A stretch of DNA of 64,000 nucleotides, taken from Marinobacter pelagius. GTDB taxonomy: Bacteria > Pseudomonadota > Gammaproteobacteria > Pseudomonadales > Oleiphilaceae. Positions 16,782 to 26,184 of the stretch are shown here, piece by piece. The stretch covers positions 49,936 through 113,935 of the forward strand of contig NZ_QNRO01000014.1 of NCBI RefSeq assembly GCF_003315345.1, in the 5' to 3' direction. The number at the start of each line of letters is the position of its first letter. Within the stretch, counting starts at the first letter, position 1. Below the pieces are notes generated by a model. It made no database searches. It saw only the letters and a program-made list of their open reading frames with translations, and was not told where the DNA came from. The position numbers and the translations under genes are program-made.

Positions 16782-19700
16782 TTTACAGCCTCCTGAACAG
16801 TGTCGTTGCCTTCGCCGTCGAGCCAGTCGACGTTGTGCATCTTGCGGACCACCACGAACTCATCGCGGTTGGAGCCGACGGTGCCGTAGTAGTTGAAGCC
16901 GTAGGAATACTGGGCGTAACCACCGATCATGTGGGTCGGTTTCGGGCACACGCGGGTAACCGAGTTGTGGATACCACCCCGGGTGCCGGTGATCTCGGAG
17001 CCCGGAATGTTCACGATCCGCTCCTGGGCGTGGTACATCATCACCATGCCCGGCATGACCCGCTGGCTCACCACCGCCCGGGCCGCGATGGCGCCGTTGG
17101 CGTTGAACAGCTCGATCCAGTCGTTGTCTTCCACGCCGATCTCTTTGGCGTCGTCTTCGCTCAGCCAGACAATCGGGCCGCCGCGGGACAGAGTCAGCAT
17201 CAGCAGGTTGTCGCTGTAGGTACTGTGGATACCCCACTTCTGGTGCGGCGTGATCCAGTTCAGCGCTTTCTCCGGGTTACCGTTGCTGCGCTGGTTGATC
17301 ATGCTACCCACCGCCTTGGTGTTGATGGGCGGGCGATACACCAGCAGGCTTTCACCGAAGGCGCGCATCCACTCGTGATCCTGGTAGAACTGCTGACGGC
17401 CGGTCAGGGTGCGCCAGGGGATCAGCTCATGGACGTTGGTGTAACCGGCGTTGTAGGACACGTGCTCGTCTTCCAGGCCCGACCAGGTGGGGCTGGAGAT
17501 GATCTTGCGCGGCTGCGCCACGATGTCCCGGAAGCGGATCTTTTCCTCTTCCTTGTTGGTGGCCAGATGGGTGTGGTCCAGACCGGTGATGTCGGACAGT
17601 GCCTGCCAGGCCTTGACCGCTACCTGGCCGTTGGTTTCCGGCGCGAGGGTCAGGATCACCTCGGCAGCATCAATAGCGCTCTCGATCTTCGGACGGCCTG
17701 CGTTGGCACCCTCGATGTGGGTGTAGTTCAGGTCCTTCAGGAAGTTCACTTCCTTCTCGGTGTTCCAGTTGATGCCCTTGCCACCGTTACCCAGCTTGTC
17801 CATCAGCGGACCGAGGGAGGTAAAGCGGGCGTAGGTGTTCGGGTAGTCCCGCTCAACGGTGATGAAATTGGGCGCGGTCTTGCCCGGAATCAGGTCGCAT
17901 TCGCCCTTCTTCCAGTCCTTCACGTCAAAGGCCTGACCCAGCTCTGCCGGCGCATCGTGCAGCAGCGGCAGGGTGACCACGTCTTTCTCGACACCGAGGT
18001 GGCCTTCGGCCGCCCTGGAGAAGGACTTGGCGATGCCCTTGTAAATTTCCCAGTCACTGCGCGCTTCCCAGGCCGGATCGGTGGCTGCGGTCAGCGGGTG
18101 GATGAACGGGTGCATGTCGGAGGTATTCAGGTCGTTCTTCTCGTACCAGGTCGCGGTCGGCAGAACGATGTCGGAATACAGGCAGGTGGTGGACATACGG
18201 AAGTCCAGGGTCACCAGCAGGTCCAGCTTGCCTTCCGGCGCCTCATCGTGCCATTTCACTTCCTGGGGCTTGGCACCACCTTCATGACCCAGATCCTTGC
18301 CCTGCAGACCGCTCTTGGTGCCGAGCAGGTACTTGAGCATGTACTCGTGGCCCTTACCAGAGGAGCCCAGCAGGTTGGAACGCCAGATGAACATATTACG
18401 CGGGCAGTTCTCCGGCGCTTCCGGGTCTTCGCTGGCGAAGGCCAGGGAGCCGTCCTTCAGGGACTGGGCCACGTAATCGGCCACTTCCATACCCGCCTTC
18501 TCGGCTTCGGCAGCGATGGTCAGCGGGTTGCGGTTCAGCTGCGGCGCAGACGGCAGCCAGCCCATGCGCTCGGCGCGCACGTTGTAGTCGATCAGGCTGC
18601 CACCGAATTTGGACTTGTCAGCCAGCGGCGACAGGATCTCGTCGACACCCAGCTTCTCATAGCGCCACTGGCCGGAGTGGGCGTAGAAGAAGGAGGTGGA
18701 GTTCATGTGGCGCGGCGGACGCTGCCAGTCCAGACCGAAGGCCAGCGGCTGCCAGCCGGTCTGCGGGCGCAGTTTTTCCTGACCCACATAGTGGGCCCAG
18801 CCGCCACCGCTCTGACCGATGCAACCACACATGATCAGCATGTTGATCAGGCCGCGGTAGTTCATGTCCATGTGGTACCAGTGGTTCATGCCGGCACCCA
18901 CGATGACCATGGAACGACCCTTGGTCTTGTCAGCGTTATCCGCGAACTCACGGGCAATGCGGATCACTTTCTCGGCGGGTACGCCGGTGATCTTTTCCTG
19001 CCAGGCCGGAGTGTAGGGCTTCACTTCGTCATAGGAAGTGGCGCCGTCATCATCGCCCAGACCACGGCTGATGCCGTAGTTTGCGACCATCAGGTCGTAG
19101 ACGGTGACCACGCGACCCTCGGAACCATCCGCCAGCTTGACCTTGCGGGTGCCCAGCTTGTGCTTGAGGATGTCCTTGATCTCGACATGCTGGAAGTGGT
19201 CGTGCTCGATGCCACCGAAGTACGGGAAAGCGACATCGACAACTTCGTCGTGCTTCTCGACCATGGACAACTGCAGGTTGACGTCTGTGTCCTTGGCGGT
19301 CTGCTTCAGGTTCCACTTGCCCTTCTCGCCCCAGCGGTAGCCGATGGAGCCGTTCGGAGCGGTCAGTTCGCCGGTGCTTTCGTCAATGGCGATGGTTTTC
19401 CATTCGGGGTTGTTCTCTTCACCCAGGCCATCCACCAGATCACTGGCACGCAGGAAGCGGCCCGGCGCGTAGCTGCCGTCGTCCTTTTCTTCCAGCATGA
19501 CCAGGTACGGCATATCGGTGTAGCGGCGCACGTAGTCGGTGAAGTACTCACTGGGCTTGTCGACGTGGAATTCCTTGAGGATCACGTGGCCCATGGCCAT
19601 GCCCAGAGCAGCGTCGGTACCCTGCTTCGGGTTCAGCCACTCGTCGGACAGCTTGGACACTTCCGCGTAGTCCGGCGTGATGGCCACGGTCTTGGTGCCC

Positions 19701-20521
19701 TTGTAACGGACTTCGGTGAAGAAGTGGGCGTCCGGGGTCCGGGTCTGGGGCACGTTGGAGCCCCAGGCGATGATGTAGCCGGAGTTGTACCAGTCGGCGG
19801 ACTCCGGTACGTCGGTCTGCTCGCCCCAGGTCTGCGGGGAGGCCGGCGGCAGATCGCAGTACCAGTCATAGAAGCTCATACAGACGCCACCGATCATGGA
19901 CAGGTAGCGGCTGCCGGCAGCGTAGGAAACCATGGACATGGCGGGAATCGGAGAGAAACCGATGATACGGTCCGGGCCCACCTTTCTGGCGGTATAGACG
20001 TTGGCGGCACCGATCAGCTCGTTGACCTCGTCCCAGCTGGAACGGACAAAACCACCCATGCCCCGGCGGGGCTTGTACTCGGCGGTTTTCTTCGGGTCCT
20101 CGACGATGGAGGCCCAGGCTTCGACCGGGTCGCTGTGCTGGGTCTTGGCCGCACGCCAGAGCTTCATCAGATGCTTGCGCATCAGCGGGTACTTCAGGCG
20201 GTTGGCGCTGTACATGTACCAGGAGTAGCTGGCGCCACGGGGGCAGCCACGAGGCTCATGGTTGGGCAGATCCGGGCGGGTGCGCGGGTAGTCGGTCTGC
20301 TGGGTTTCCCAGGTCACCAGACCGTTCTTGACGTAGATCTTCCAGCTGCAGGAGCCGGTGCAGTTCACGCCGTGGGTGGAGCGCACGATCTTGTCGTGCT
20401 GCCAGCGCTGGCGGTAGCTGTTTTCCCAGTCGCGGTTGACGTCGTGGGTTTCGCCGTGGCCGTTGGCGAACGGCTCGCGCTTCTTCCTGAAGTAGTTCAG
20501 TTTATCGATCAAATGACTCAT
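16778..20521 (-). CDS. narG: NarG, catalytic alpha subunit of membrane nitrate reductase
   Basis: A 1247-residue molybdenum enzyme reducing nitrate to nitrite on the cytoplasmic face. H50, C54, C58 and C93 bind the FS0 [4Fe-4S] cluster, at the same positions as in E. coli NarG. The Asp that ligates Mo lies in the YNSGYIIAWGSNVPQTR region and the cofactor-binding segments are well conserved. The ATG at 20521 (GGAGAGAG upstream) is preferred; the frame runs 32 codons further without similarity. It follows narK by 113 bases, with a NarL-like palindrome in the gap. Confidence 0.97.
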   Translation of the reverse strand: MSHLIDKLNYFRKKREPFANGHGETHDVNRDWENSYRQRWQHDKIVRSTHGVNCTGSCSWKIYVKNGLVTWETQQTDYPRTRPDLPNHEPRGCPRGASYSWYMYSANRLKYPLMRKHLMKLWRAAKTQHSDPVEAWASIVEDPKKTAEYKPRRGMGGFVRSSWDEVNELIGAANVYTARKVGPDRIIGFSPIPAMSMVSYAAGSRYLSMIGGVCMSFYDWYCDLPPASPQTWGEQTDVPESADWYNSGYIIAWGSNVPQTRTPDAHFFTEVRYKGTKTVAITPDYAEVSKLSDEWLNPKQGTDAALGMAMGHVILKEFHVDKPSEYFTDYVRRYTDMPYLVMLEEKDDGSYAPGRFLRASDLVDGLGEENNPEWKTIAIDESTGELTAPNGSIGYRWGEKGKWNLKQTAKDTDVNLQLSMVEKHDEVVDVAFPYFGGIEHDHFQHVEIKDILKHKLGTRKVKLADGSEGRVVTVYDLMVANYGISRGLGDDDGATSYDEVKPYTPAWQEKITGVPAEKVIRIAREFADNADKTKGRSMVIVGAGMNHWYHMDMNYRGLINMLIMCGCIGQSGGGWAHYVGQEKLRPQTGWQPLAFGLDWQRPPRHMNSTSFFYAHSGQWRYEKLGVDEILSPLADKSKFGGSLIDYNVRAERMGWLPSAPQLNRNPLTIAAEAEKAGMEVADYVAQSLKDGSLAFASEDPEAPENCPRNMFIWRSNLLGSSGKGHEYMLKYLLGTKSGLQGKDLGHEGGAKPQEVKWHDEAPEGKLDLLVTLDFRMSTTCLYSDIVLPTATWYEKNDLNTSDMHPFIHPLTAATDPAWEARSDWEIYKGIAKSFSRAAEGHLGVEKDVVTLPLLHDAPAELGQAFDVKDWKKGECDLIPGKTAPNFITVERDYPNTYARFTSLGPLMDKLGNGGKGINWNTEKEVNFLKDLNYTHIEGANAGRPKIESAIDAAEVILTLAPETNGQVAVKAWQALSDITGLDHTHLATNKEEEKIRFRDIVAQPRKIISSPTWSGLEDEHVSYNAGYTNVHELIPWRTLTGRQQFYQDHEWMRAFGESLLVYRPPINTKAVGSMINQRSNGNPEKALNWITPHQKWGIHSTYSDNLLMLTLSRGGPIVWLSEDDAKEIGVEDNDWIELFNANGAIAARAVVSQRVMPGMVMMYHAQERIVNIPGSEITGTRGGIHNSVTRVCPKPTHMIGGYAQYSYGFNYYGTVGSNRDEFVVVRKMHNVDWLDGEGNDTVQEAVK

Positions 20522-20611
20522 GGTCTCTCTCCGGATCGGTTTCCGATGTGGAACCATTGTGGAATAGAGAAACCCTGAAATCTGCGTGGTTACTACTACA
20601 TAACCCGGTTC

Positions 20612-20627
20612 TACCACCCTGGTGGTA
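20612..20627. promoter_or_regulatory. Putative NarL 7-2-7 operator upstream of narG
   Basis: TACCACC-CT-GGTGGTA is a perfect inverted repeat of two heptamers with a two-base gap, the layout of high-affinity NarL sites (TACYNMT-NN-AKNRGTA). Each half departs from the heptamer only at its innermost base. It is 7 bases past the narK stop and about 90 bases before the narG start. The two-base loop is too small for an RNA terminator. Confidence 0.5.
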
Positions 20628-20633
20628 GGCGCT

Positions 20634-21938
20634 CTATATCCCCGGGTGGAGAAGGCTCATACGCTCGTGCTCGCGGTTGTCCCGGGAGAACAGGAACAGG
20701 CAGCTGCACAGCAGAAGGAAAAGGATCATGAACACGGCGCTGCGGATACCCAGCCAGTGGTTTACCGCACCGAAAACGACGGGCAGAACAAAGGCGACCA
20801 AACTGGCCGCAACCAGCAACAGACCCGCCACAAACGCAGCGACTGACCGGTTACCCAGGATCACCAGACGCTGCAGGCCACCCATGGCACAACCCAGGGC
20901 CACGCCGAGCAACACCACAAATGCGCCTTCCATCATCAGTGGCAGGGCAAACTCCAACCGAATGGTGTCGTCCACCCCCCGGATGAATAACGTCATAGGC
21001 GGGTAGGACAGGACAAAAAGGGAGACCAGGCAAAGCAGCAGCGACCGGCTGATCACCCGCCCACTGCCAAAGCGATCAGACAATCCACCACCGACAATCT
21101 GCGCCAGGGCACCGGGTATGACAAACCATTGGGCCAGACTCGCCCCCGTCTGAACGGGCAATTCGAACTGAGAGGCCAGGTAATCCGGTAACCAGAGCGC
21201 AAGCGCGAAAAAACTGCCGGCCACCAGGCCGAAATAGGCGCACAGGTGCCAGGTCCGGTGATGGCTCAGCTGGCGAAGCAATACCCGCACCGAAGTCTCA
21301 CTTCCAGGCTCGGCCCGGGAATCCTCAGCCGACGTCAGCAGCATCAGTAACGCAAGGACCAGGAGCAGAACAATAAGGTAGGCCACTGGCACGCCATGCC
21401 AGGAGAAGGCCTTATGGAAAAGGGGGACGAGGTAATAGTTAAACCCTGCCCCGGTCACACCGGCACCAAAGATACCCAACACCAGACCCAACCTCCGGGG
21501 TTCACAATGGCCGGTCACAAATTGCAGACCTGCGCTGTAGAAACCACCGGCCAGGCCAAGCCCGCTGGCAACGACCAGGTAACCGGCGTAGGTGTCTGCG
21601 GTGAGCATGAAAACCATACACAGGGCCAGCCCCGCCAGGCAGAACAGCATGATATTCCGGGCGCCGAACTTGCGGGCCGCCAGACCGGCGGGTACCGCCA
21701 ACAAGGCGCTCACGGCCATGGGTACCGCCAGCAGAATGCCGAACTGGAGGCTGGACAGTTCAAGCTCCGCCCGCAGGTGCACCCCGGCCACCGCAAACAA
21801 TGTCCAGCATCCGGCCGCCACGACAAAGCCGAACAACGCCAGGGGCAGCACTACCCACAGCGACGCCAGCGTGTCGTCATCCGGATCCATTTGCACCGTC
21901 ATAGCCTTAACCCTTGATAACCCAACTTTTAGTCTCAT
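20634..21938 (-). CDS. narK: NarK-type nitrate/nitrite transporter (MFS)
   Basis: A 434-residue major facilitator with about twelve hydrophobic segments. The nitrate-signature-like glycine-rich stretches are visible as GLGLAGGFYSAGLQFVTGHCEPRRLGLVLGIFGAGVTGAG and further on as GGGLSDRFGSGR and GVALGCAMGGLQRL. Only one NarK is present, whereas P. aeruginosa has two and Paracoccus a fusion; type 1 (proton-nitrate symport) versus type 2 cannot be decided by eye. It heads the narKGHJI direction and is divergent from narX across a 150-base region with FNR-type and NarL-like motifs. Ribosome site GAGGAG. Confidence 0.88.
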   Translation of the reverse strand: MRLKVGLSRVKAMTVQMDPDDDTLASLWVVLPLALFGFVVAAGCWTLFAVAGVHLRAELELSSLQFGILLAVPMAVSALLAVPAGLAARKFGARNIMLFCLAGLALCMVFMLTADTYAGYLVVASGLGLAGGFYSAGLQFVTGHCEPRRLGLVLGIFGAGVTGAGFNYYLVPLFHKAFSWHGVPVAYLIVLLLVLALLMLLTSAEDSRAEPGSETSVRVLLRQLSHHRTWHLCAYFGLVAGSFFALALWLPDYLASQFELPVQTGASLAQWFVIPGALAQIVGGGLSDRFGSGRVISRSLLLCLVSLFVLSYPPMTLFIRGVDDTIRLEFALPLMMEGAFVVLLGVALGCAMGGLQRLVILGNRSVAAFVAGLLLVAASLVAFVLPVVFGAVNHWLGIRSAVFMILFLLLCSCLFLFSRDNREHERMSLLHPGI

Positions 21939-21971
21939 CTTTTGCTCCTCAAGGGGTCAAAGACTATGATG

Positions 21972-22006
21972 GGTTACCAACTATCGGGGTAATTGACTAT
22001 CCTCAA
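21972..22006. promoter_or_regulatory. FNR-type box and NarL-like heptamers between narK and narX
   Basis: TTGAC-TATC-CTCAA (21993-22006) has the TTGA-N6-TCAA form of FNR/Anr/Dnr sites. Just beside it TACCAAC and CGGGGTA form an inverted heptamer pair with a three-base gap, resembling NarL sites. Both fit control of narK by low oxygen and nitrate. Confidence 0.45.
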
Positions 22007-22088
22007 GGAGGTATCAAGAGCGGTGAAGTGCGGTCATAATTGAAGCCCCGCCAGCAAACTTTCGACAAGGCGTCGTGCAACTGACAGC

Positions 22089-23948
22089 ATGAAATCCAGA
22101 AGCCCCCTAGTTAACCGTATCGCCATCGTTGTTGGCGCCATCGTACTGACCGCCGTCGTCAGCATGGCGACCACGCTCGCGGTCTCCAAGAGCATCGAGG
22201 GCAACGCCACCGCCATCAACCTGGCCGGGGCGTTGCGCATGGGAGCGTTCAACCTGCTGTCCCACGCAGCGGCAACCGGGCTCCACAGGGAAGATGAGCA
22301 AGGCCTGGCCGGCATGATGGACGACTATGGCGAAAAACTCTCCGATGCCACCATCCTCCGGGCCCTGCCCCAGGCTGTCGATCACCCGTTGAGTGCACAG
22401 TACCAGAGCATTCTTGACGCCTGGCAGGAAGAACTCCGGCCGGCCTTGCAAAACCACCCCGCCGGTGCGCCGATCACGCCGGCCATGCTCGACGCTGCGG
22501 AAAACTACGTGGCGGAAGTCGATACCATGGTGGGCATGCTCGAGCAGCGAACCGAAGCACGGATCGACCTGCTGCACCTGATCCAGATCATCAGCCTGGT
22601 GTTCTCAGTTCTGATCGTGATCGCCTTGTTCCTGGACCTCAAGAACCGGGTATTGCGGCCCCTGCGAAAGCTGGTGGGCATTGCCACAGCGGTGGGTGAA
22701 CAGGACTTCTCCCACAAGGCGGAGCTGAAGGGCTCAGATGAACTGGCGCAGCTGGGCCAGGCGTTTGACCAGATGACCAGCGAACTCGCCCTCACCTACT
22801 ACGAGCTGGAAGAACGGGTCCGCTCCAAGACCGAGGAGCTGGAGAAGAGCCACTCGGCGCTCCAGTTGCTGCATTCCGCCAGTCGCAGCCTGTTTGCCAA
22901 CCATGACCTGTGCAGTGGGGCTGTCCCCATGCTGCAGGATCTCGAGCAGTTACTGGGTATCGGGCCAATTCACCTGTACCTCCACGACCGGGAGTCCGCG
23001 GAACCGGTGAGAGCCGTGACCACGGCCACCAAGGAACGCCCGTTCTACTGCCGGGACCACCATTGCAACGCCTGTCTGGTAACGCCCGAGGTTTATGATG
23101 ACCTGCCGGTGGAAAACAACGATGGCCGGCGCCTGCTGCTGCCGATCCGGACGCCGGGCCTGCTGCTGGGCACCCTGGAAGTCTGGTACCCCAATGAGAA
23201 AGGGCTGTCCGAGACCGCCCGAAGGCTGCTTGAAACCCTGAGTGACCAACTGGCCACGGCCATCTACCTGGAGCGCCAGATCACCGAGGAGCAGCAGCTG
23301 ACCCTGGCCGAAGAGCGCACCGTGATCGCCCGGGAACTCCACGACTCCCTGGCCCAGTCCCTCTCCTACCTGAAGATGCAGGTGGCTCGCCTGCGGCGCC
23401 TCAACATCGAGGGCCCCCAGAGGAAGGCCCACGACGGGATTCTGGACGAGCTCAGTACCGGCCTGAACAGTGCCTACCGGCAATTGCGGGAGCTGCTGGC
23501 CACCTTCCGCCTGAAACTGGACACGCCGGATCTGGCCACCGCACTGAGAAAAACCATTGACGAATTCAGCGAACGCCTGGGCAAGCCGGTGGAGCTGAAT
23601 TACAACCTGCCGCCCCAGACCCTGTCGCCGAACGAAGAGATCCATACCCTCCAGATCGTCCGGGAAGGGCTGGCCAATGCCGTCAAGCATGCAGACGCCA
23701 CGGATATATCTGTGGATGTGATGTTCGAGTCTCCGCAGGTCAAGGCCCGGATCCGGGACAACGGCAAGGGCCTGCCCGGCGGCGACCAGCCAGTAAATCA
23801 CTACGGCCTGATTATCATGCAGGACCGCGCCCGTACCCTGGGCGGACAGGTAAACGTCAAGAACCGGGATGAAGGCGGCGTGGAAGTCACGCTAACATTC
23901 GTCCCCAAGAGCCGGAACCTGATTCCAACCGAAGTTTCCAGTGCCTGA
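22089..23948 (+). CDS. narX: NarX nitrate/nitrite sensor histidine kinase
   Basis: A 619-residue membrane sensor kinase. The first membrane helix is followed by the ligand P-box region ([17 protein letters not shown]), a periplasmic four-helix domain, a second helix (about residues 165-185), a HAMP domain and signal helix, a GAF-like module with cysteines ([11 protein letters not shown]) and the HisKA_3 kinase with [16 protein letters not shown], then the ATPase motifs NAVKHA and DNGKGLP. It detects nitrate or nitrite outside and phosphorylates NarL. narL starts within or just after its end. It is divergent from narK. Confidence 0.93.
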   Translation: MKSRSPLVNRIAIVVGAIVLTAVVSMATTLAVSKSIEGNATAINLAGALRMGAFNLLSHAAATGLHREDEQGLAGMMDDYGEKLSDATILRALPQAVDHPLSAQYQSILDAWQEELRPALQNHPAGAPITPAMLDAAENYVAEVDTMVGMLEQRTEARIDLLHLIQIISLVFSVLIVIALFLDLKNRVLRPLRKLVGIATAVGEQDFSHKAELKGSDELAQLGQAFDQMTSELALTYYELEERVRSKTEELEKSHSALQLLHSASRSLFANHDLCSGAVPMLQDLEQLLGIGPIHLYLHDRESAEPVRAVTTATKERPFYCRDHHCNACLVTPEVYDDLPVENNDGRRLLLPIRTPGLLLGTLEVWYPNEKGLSETARRLLETLSDQLATAIYLERQITEEQQLTLAEERTVIARELHDSLAQSLSYLKMQVARLRRLNIEGPQRKAHDGILDELSTGLNSAYRQLRELLATFRLKLDTPDLATALRKTIDEFSERLGKPVELNYNLPPQTLSPNEEIHTLQIVREGLANAVKHADATDISVDVMFESPQVKARIRDNGKGLPGGDQPVNHYGLIIMQDRARTLGGQVNVKNRDEGGVEVTLTFVPKSRNLIPTEVSSA

Positions 23949-23964
23949 ACACAAGAGAGAGACC

Positions 23965-24621
23965 ATGCCTGAATCACCCGCGAGTATTTTGCTGATCGAC
24001 GACCACCCACTGCTGCGCCAGGGCATCAAGCAGCTGGTGGACATGGAAGACGACATGGAGGTTATCGGTGAGGCAAGCAATGCCACCGATGGCATCCGCA
24101 TGGCCACCGAGATGGAGCCGGATCTGATCCTCATGGACCTCAACATGCCGGAGATGGATGGCATCGAGGCCCTGAAGAAGTTACGGGAACAGAATGTGAG
24201 CTCCCGCATCGTGATGTTCACCGTCTCCGACCAGGAAGATGACGTGGTCGCCGCCCTGCGCGCCGGTGCCGACGGCTACCTGCTCAAGGACATGGAGCCC
24301 GAGGAAATGATCGCCCAGCTGCACCAGGCTGCCGTAGGCAAAATGGTGATCAGCGACCGCCTGACCACCCTGCTGGCCCAGGCGCTGCGCTCCAACAAGC
24401 CGCAACAGACCGCACGCCCGGACTTTGACAGCCTCACTCCCCGGGAAAAGGACATCCTGCGCCTGATCGCCGAAGGCCTGTCCAACAAGATGATCGGCCG
24501 CAAACTCGACATCAGCGACGGCACCGTCAAGGTGCACGTCAAGCACCTGCTCAAAAAGCTCAACCTGCGCTCGCGGGTAGAAGTGGCCGTCTGGGCTGTC
24601 GAAGAAGGCCTGCACCGCTAA
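23965..24621 (+). CDS. narL: NarL response regulator
   Basis: A 218-residue regulator: receiver domain with [12 protein letters not shown], phosphorylated Asp in [14 protein letters not shown] and Lys in [10 protein letters not shown]; then a LuxR-type helix-turn-helix [25 protein letters not shown] ... [16 protein letters not shown] at 23965 with AGAGAGACC upstream is chosen; a GTG at 23941 inside the end of narX would add eight residues. It controls narK and narG-type promoters in response to nitrate via NarX. Confidence 0.92.
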   Translation: MPESPASILLIDDHPLLRQGIKQLVDMEDDMEVIGEASNATDGIRMATEMEPDLILMDLNMPEMDGIEALKKLREQNVSSRIVMFTVSDQEDDVVAALRAGADGYLLKDMEPEEMIAQLHQAAVGKMVISDRLTTLLAQALRSNKPQQTARPDFDSLTPREKDILRLIAEGLSNKMIGRKLDISDGTVKVHVKHLLKKLNLRSRVEVAVWAVEEGLHR

Positions 24622-24635
24622 GGAGCCCCGAGGAC

Positions 24636-24781
24636 GGGGTCTGAAGAAAGCCTTCTTCTGACCCCATCTTCACCCAATCTCCCAGCCACACCCGGGGTCT
24701 GAAGAAAGCCTTCTTCTGACCCCATATTCAGTCCATCTCCCAAGCTAACCGGGGGTCTGAAGAAAGCTTTCTTCAGACCCC
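24636..24781. repeat. Three tandem 30-bp palindromes (copies 5-7), 58-bp period
   Basis: Copies at 24636-24665, 24694-24723 and 24752-24781. All have the GGGGTCTGAAGAAAG left arm; the third is a perfect palindrome, the first two end in TTCTTCTGACCCC. The two 28-base spacers are themselves similar (about 19 of 28 bases), so the array looks like a 58-bp tandem duplication. It sits after narL, before ubiT. Confidence 0.85.
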
Positions 24782-24785
24782 GCCC

Positions 24786-24799
24786 CTGAGTTATATCAA
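24786..24799 (+). promoter_or_regulatory. FNR-like box upstream of ubiT
   Basis: CTGAG-TTAT-ATCAA, with a perfect right half and a degenerate left half of the FNR/Anr consensus, about 57 bases before the ubiT start. Similar CTGA-type boxes precede ubiU and hemN. Confidence 0.35.
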
Positions 24800-24855
24800 A
24801 GCCTCCAAACCAGATTTCCCCTACCCTGCTCCCGAGCCAAATAACGGAGCCCACC

Positions 24856-25359
24856 ATGCATCTCTCGTTACCCAAACTGCCGCCGTTCCCCGCGCACTAC
24901 CCATTACTCAACCAATCCCTGGCAGTACTCCGGGAGTACCTCCCCTCTCCCGCTCCGGTGCTGGGCGCCATCGACCAGCGCATTCCCATGCCGGTCAAAC
25001 AACTGGCAGCCGAGGCCCCACTGAATCGACTGTTCGCCGAGGCCATGGCCGATGGCGAGTTCGATGATTTCGAAGACCGCCGGATCCGCCTCGAACTCAA
25101 TGGAGGTCACCCGGGCATAACCCTGGGTTTCTGGTCAGGCAGGCTGAGAGTGGTCAACGGGCCAGGCGAAGCGACCATCCGCGGCTCCCTGTCGGCATTC
25201 CGAACCCTCGCCGAGCGGCGCCAGGACCCGGATCAGCTCTTCTTCCAGCGTCGCCTCGTCATTGAGGGGGACACTGAGCTGGGACTTGCGCTGAAGAACC
25301 TGCTGGATGGACTGGAGTGGAATGTCAGCCTTCGGAGCATCCTGTTCCCGGCTGCCTGA
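24856..25359 (+). CDS. ubiT: UbiT, SCP2-domain factor for oxygen-independent ubiquinone synthesis
   Basis: A 167-residue SCP2-like lipid-binding protein (formerly YhbT). Landmarks are PLNRLFAEAMADGEFDDFEDRRIRLEL, ATIRGSLSAFRTLAERRQDPDQLFFQRRLVIEGDTELGLALKNLLD, the last very close to E. coli UbiT in style. With UbiU and UbiV it allows ubiquinone synthesis without oxygen, needed for nitrate respiration. The partner genes lie 11 kb away at 35.6-37.5 kb. It follows narL and the palindrome array. The start has GGAG upstream (ACGGAGCCCACC). Confidence 0.9.
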   Translation: MHLSLPKLPPFPAHYPLLNQSLAVLREYLPSPAPVLGAIDQRIPMPVKQLAAEAPLNRLFAEAMADGEFDDFEDRRIRLELNGGHPGITLGFWSGRLRVVNGPGEATIRGSLSAFRTLAERRQDPDQLFFQRRLVIEGDTELGLALKNLLDGLEWNVSLRSILFPAA

Positions 25360-25426
25360 TCAAGATCACCAAACGGCTGTTTTTTATGGAGGGGAGATTG
25401 GCCCAGTATTCAACAAAACCGATGCA

Positions 25427-26050
25427 TCACCGCCTTCGCTGAAGTCGATCCAGTTCAACCTCGGCCCTATGCCGCGCCAGTTTCTCCTGCAGCAATTGAA
25501 CCGTAAGCGAAGACAGCTTGGCGTAGATTTCGAGCAGAGCATTCACCAGCACCGAGACGGACCCGCTGAGTTCCGAATCCACGTGCTCGCGGGCCTCTTC
25601 CAGGGGCAGCCCACCCTTCACTGCCTTGGCCGTAAGCGCCATACGCCGGTCCGACTCCAGAATGTGAAATGCCAGCCATCGAGTCAGATAATCAAACAGC
25701 TGTGAGAGTCTCTCCTCTTCGGTGCCATGGCCTTGCTTGAGTATCTGCACCTGGGCAAAAAACATCTGGTGGGCATCGTGATGGTTTCTGGCCATATCCG
25801 ATTCCCCCAGCGCTTCCTGCCAGACCTTCTCCTCAGACTTGAAATGGTAGGCCGCGTACGAGAGTAACTCGTCCAGCACATGGTCAGAGGTGACTCGGGA
25901 AACATCGGACGCGAAATGCCACGCAAGCCGATTGAGAATATCGACCAGCACCTTATGTTGCTCATCAATTTCCTCGAGGCCTGTTTCGAAATTCCTGTTC
26001 CAGGGGAAAATCTCGAACTTTTCGGGCTGTGGCTGCCAATCCGGGTTCAC
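25427..26050 (-). CDS. Bacteriohemerythrin with C-terminal helical extension
   Basis: A 207-residue protein. Residues about 12-140 are a hemerythrin domain with the O2-binding di-iron pattern: GLEEIDEQHKVLVDI, HFKSEEKVW, HHDAHQMFF and WLAFHILESDRRM. The last 60 residues form a long helix (VLVNALLEIYAKLSSLTVQLLQEKLARHRAEVELDRLQ) resembling the linker that in other proteins leads to GGDEF or other output domains, but here the protein stops. The start is a GTG at 26050. Role by family: oxygen (or NO) binding and delivery or sensing; the extension suggests dimerisation or a partner. Confidence 0.85.
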   Translation of the reverse strand: MNPDWQPQPEKFEIFPWNRNFETGLEEIDEQHKVLVDILNRLAWHFASDVSRVTSDHVLDELLSYAAYHFKSEEKVWQEALGESDMARNHHDAHQMFFAQVQILKQGHGTEEERLSQLFDYLTRWLAFHILESDRRMALTAKAVKGGLPLEEAREHVDSELSGSVSVLVNALLEIYAKLSSLTVQLLQEKLARHRAEVELDRLQRRR

Positions 26051-26184
26051 CTTTCGCTCCGATCACTGAATATGGTCACTGCCCAGAATACTGCATAAGG
26101 GTCCGTCTAAAATTGCCCGATGTCAGGAACCTTCATTTCGAGTTACCCGCCCAGGGTATGACCTCAAGCCCACTCCTGGCAGGC

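Noticed and set aside
16835..20578. A 1247-codon open frame on the plus strand opposite narG, and a 708-codon frame (6393-8519) opposite nosZ
   Set aside because: Both mirror highly conserved genes in high-GC sequence, have no ribosome site or recognisable domain, and show the composition of antisense frames.
20611..20628. Rho-independent terminator between narK and narG
   Set aside because: The loop would be two bases and no T-run follows; the spacing fits a NarL operator better.
24636..24781. CRISPR-like array (repeats of 30 bp with 28-base spacers)
   Set aside because: The repeats are full palindromes, the spacers resemble each other, only three units exist, and no cas gene is near.
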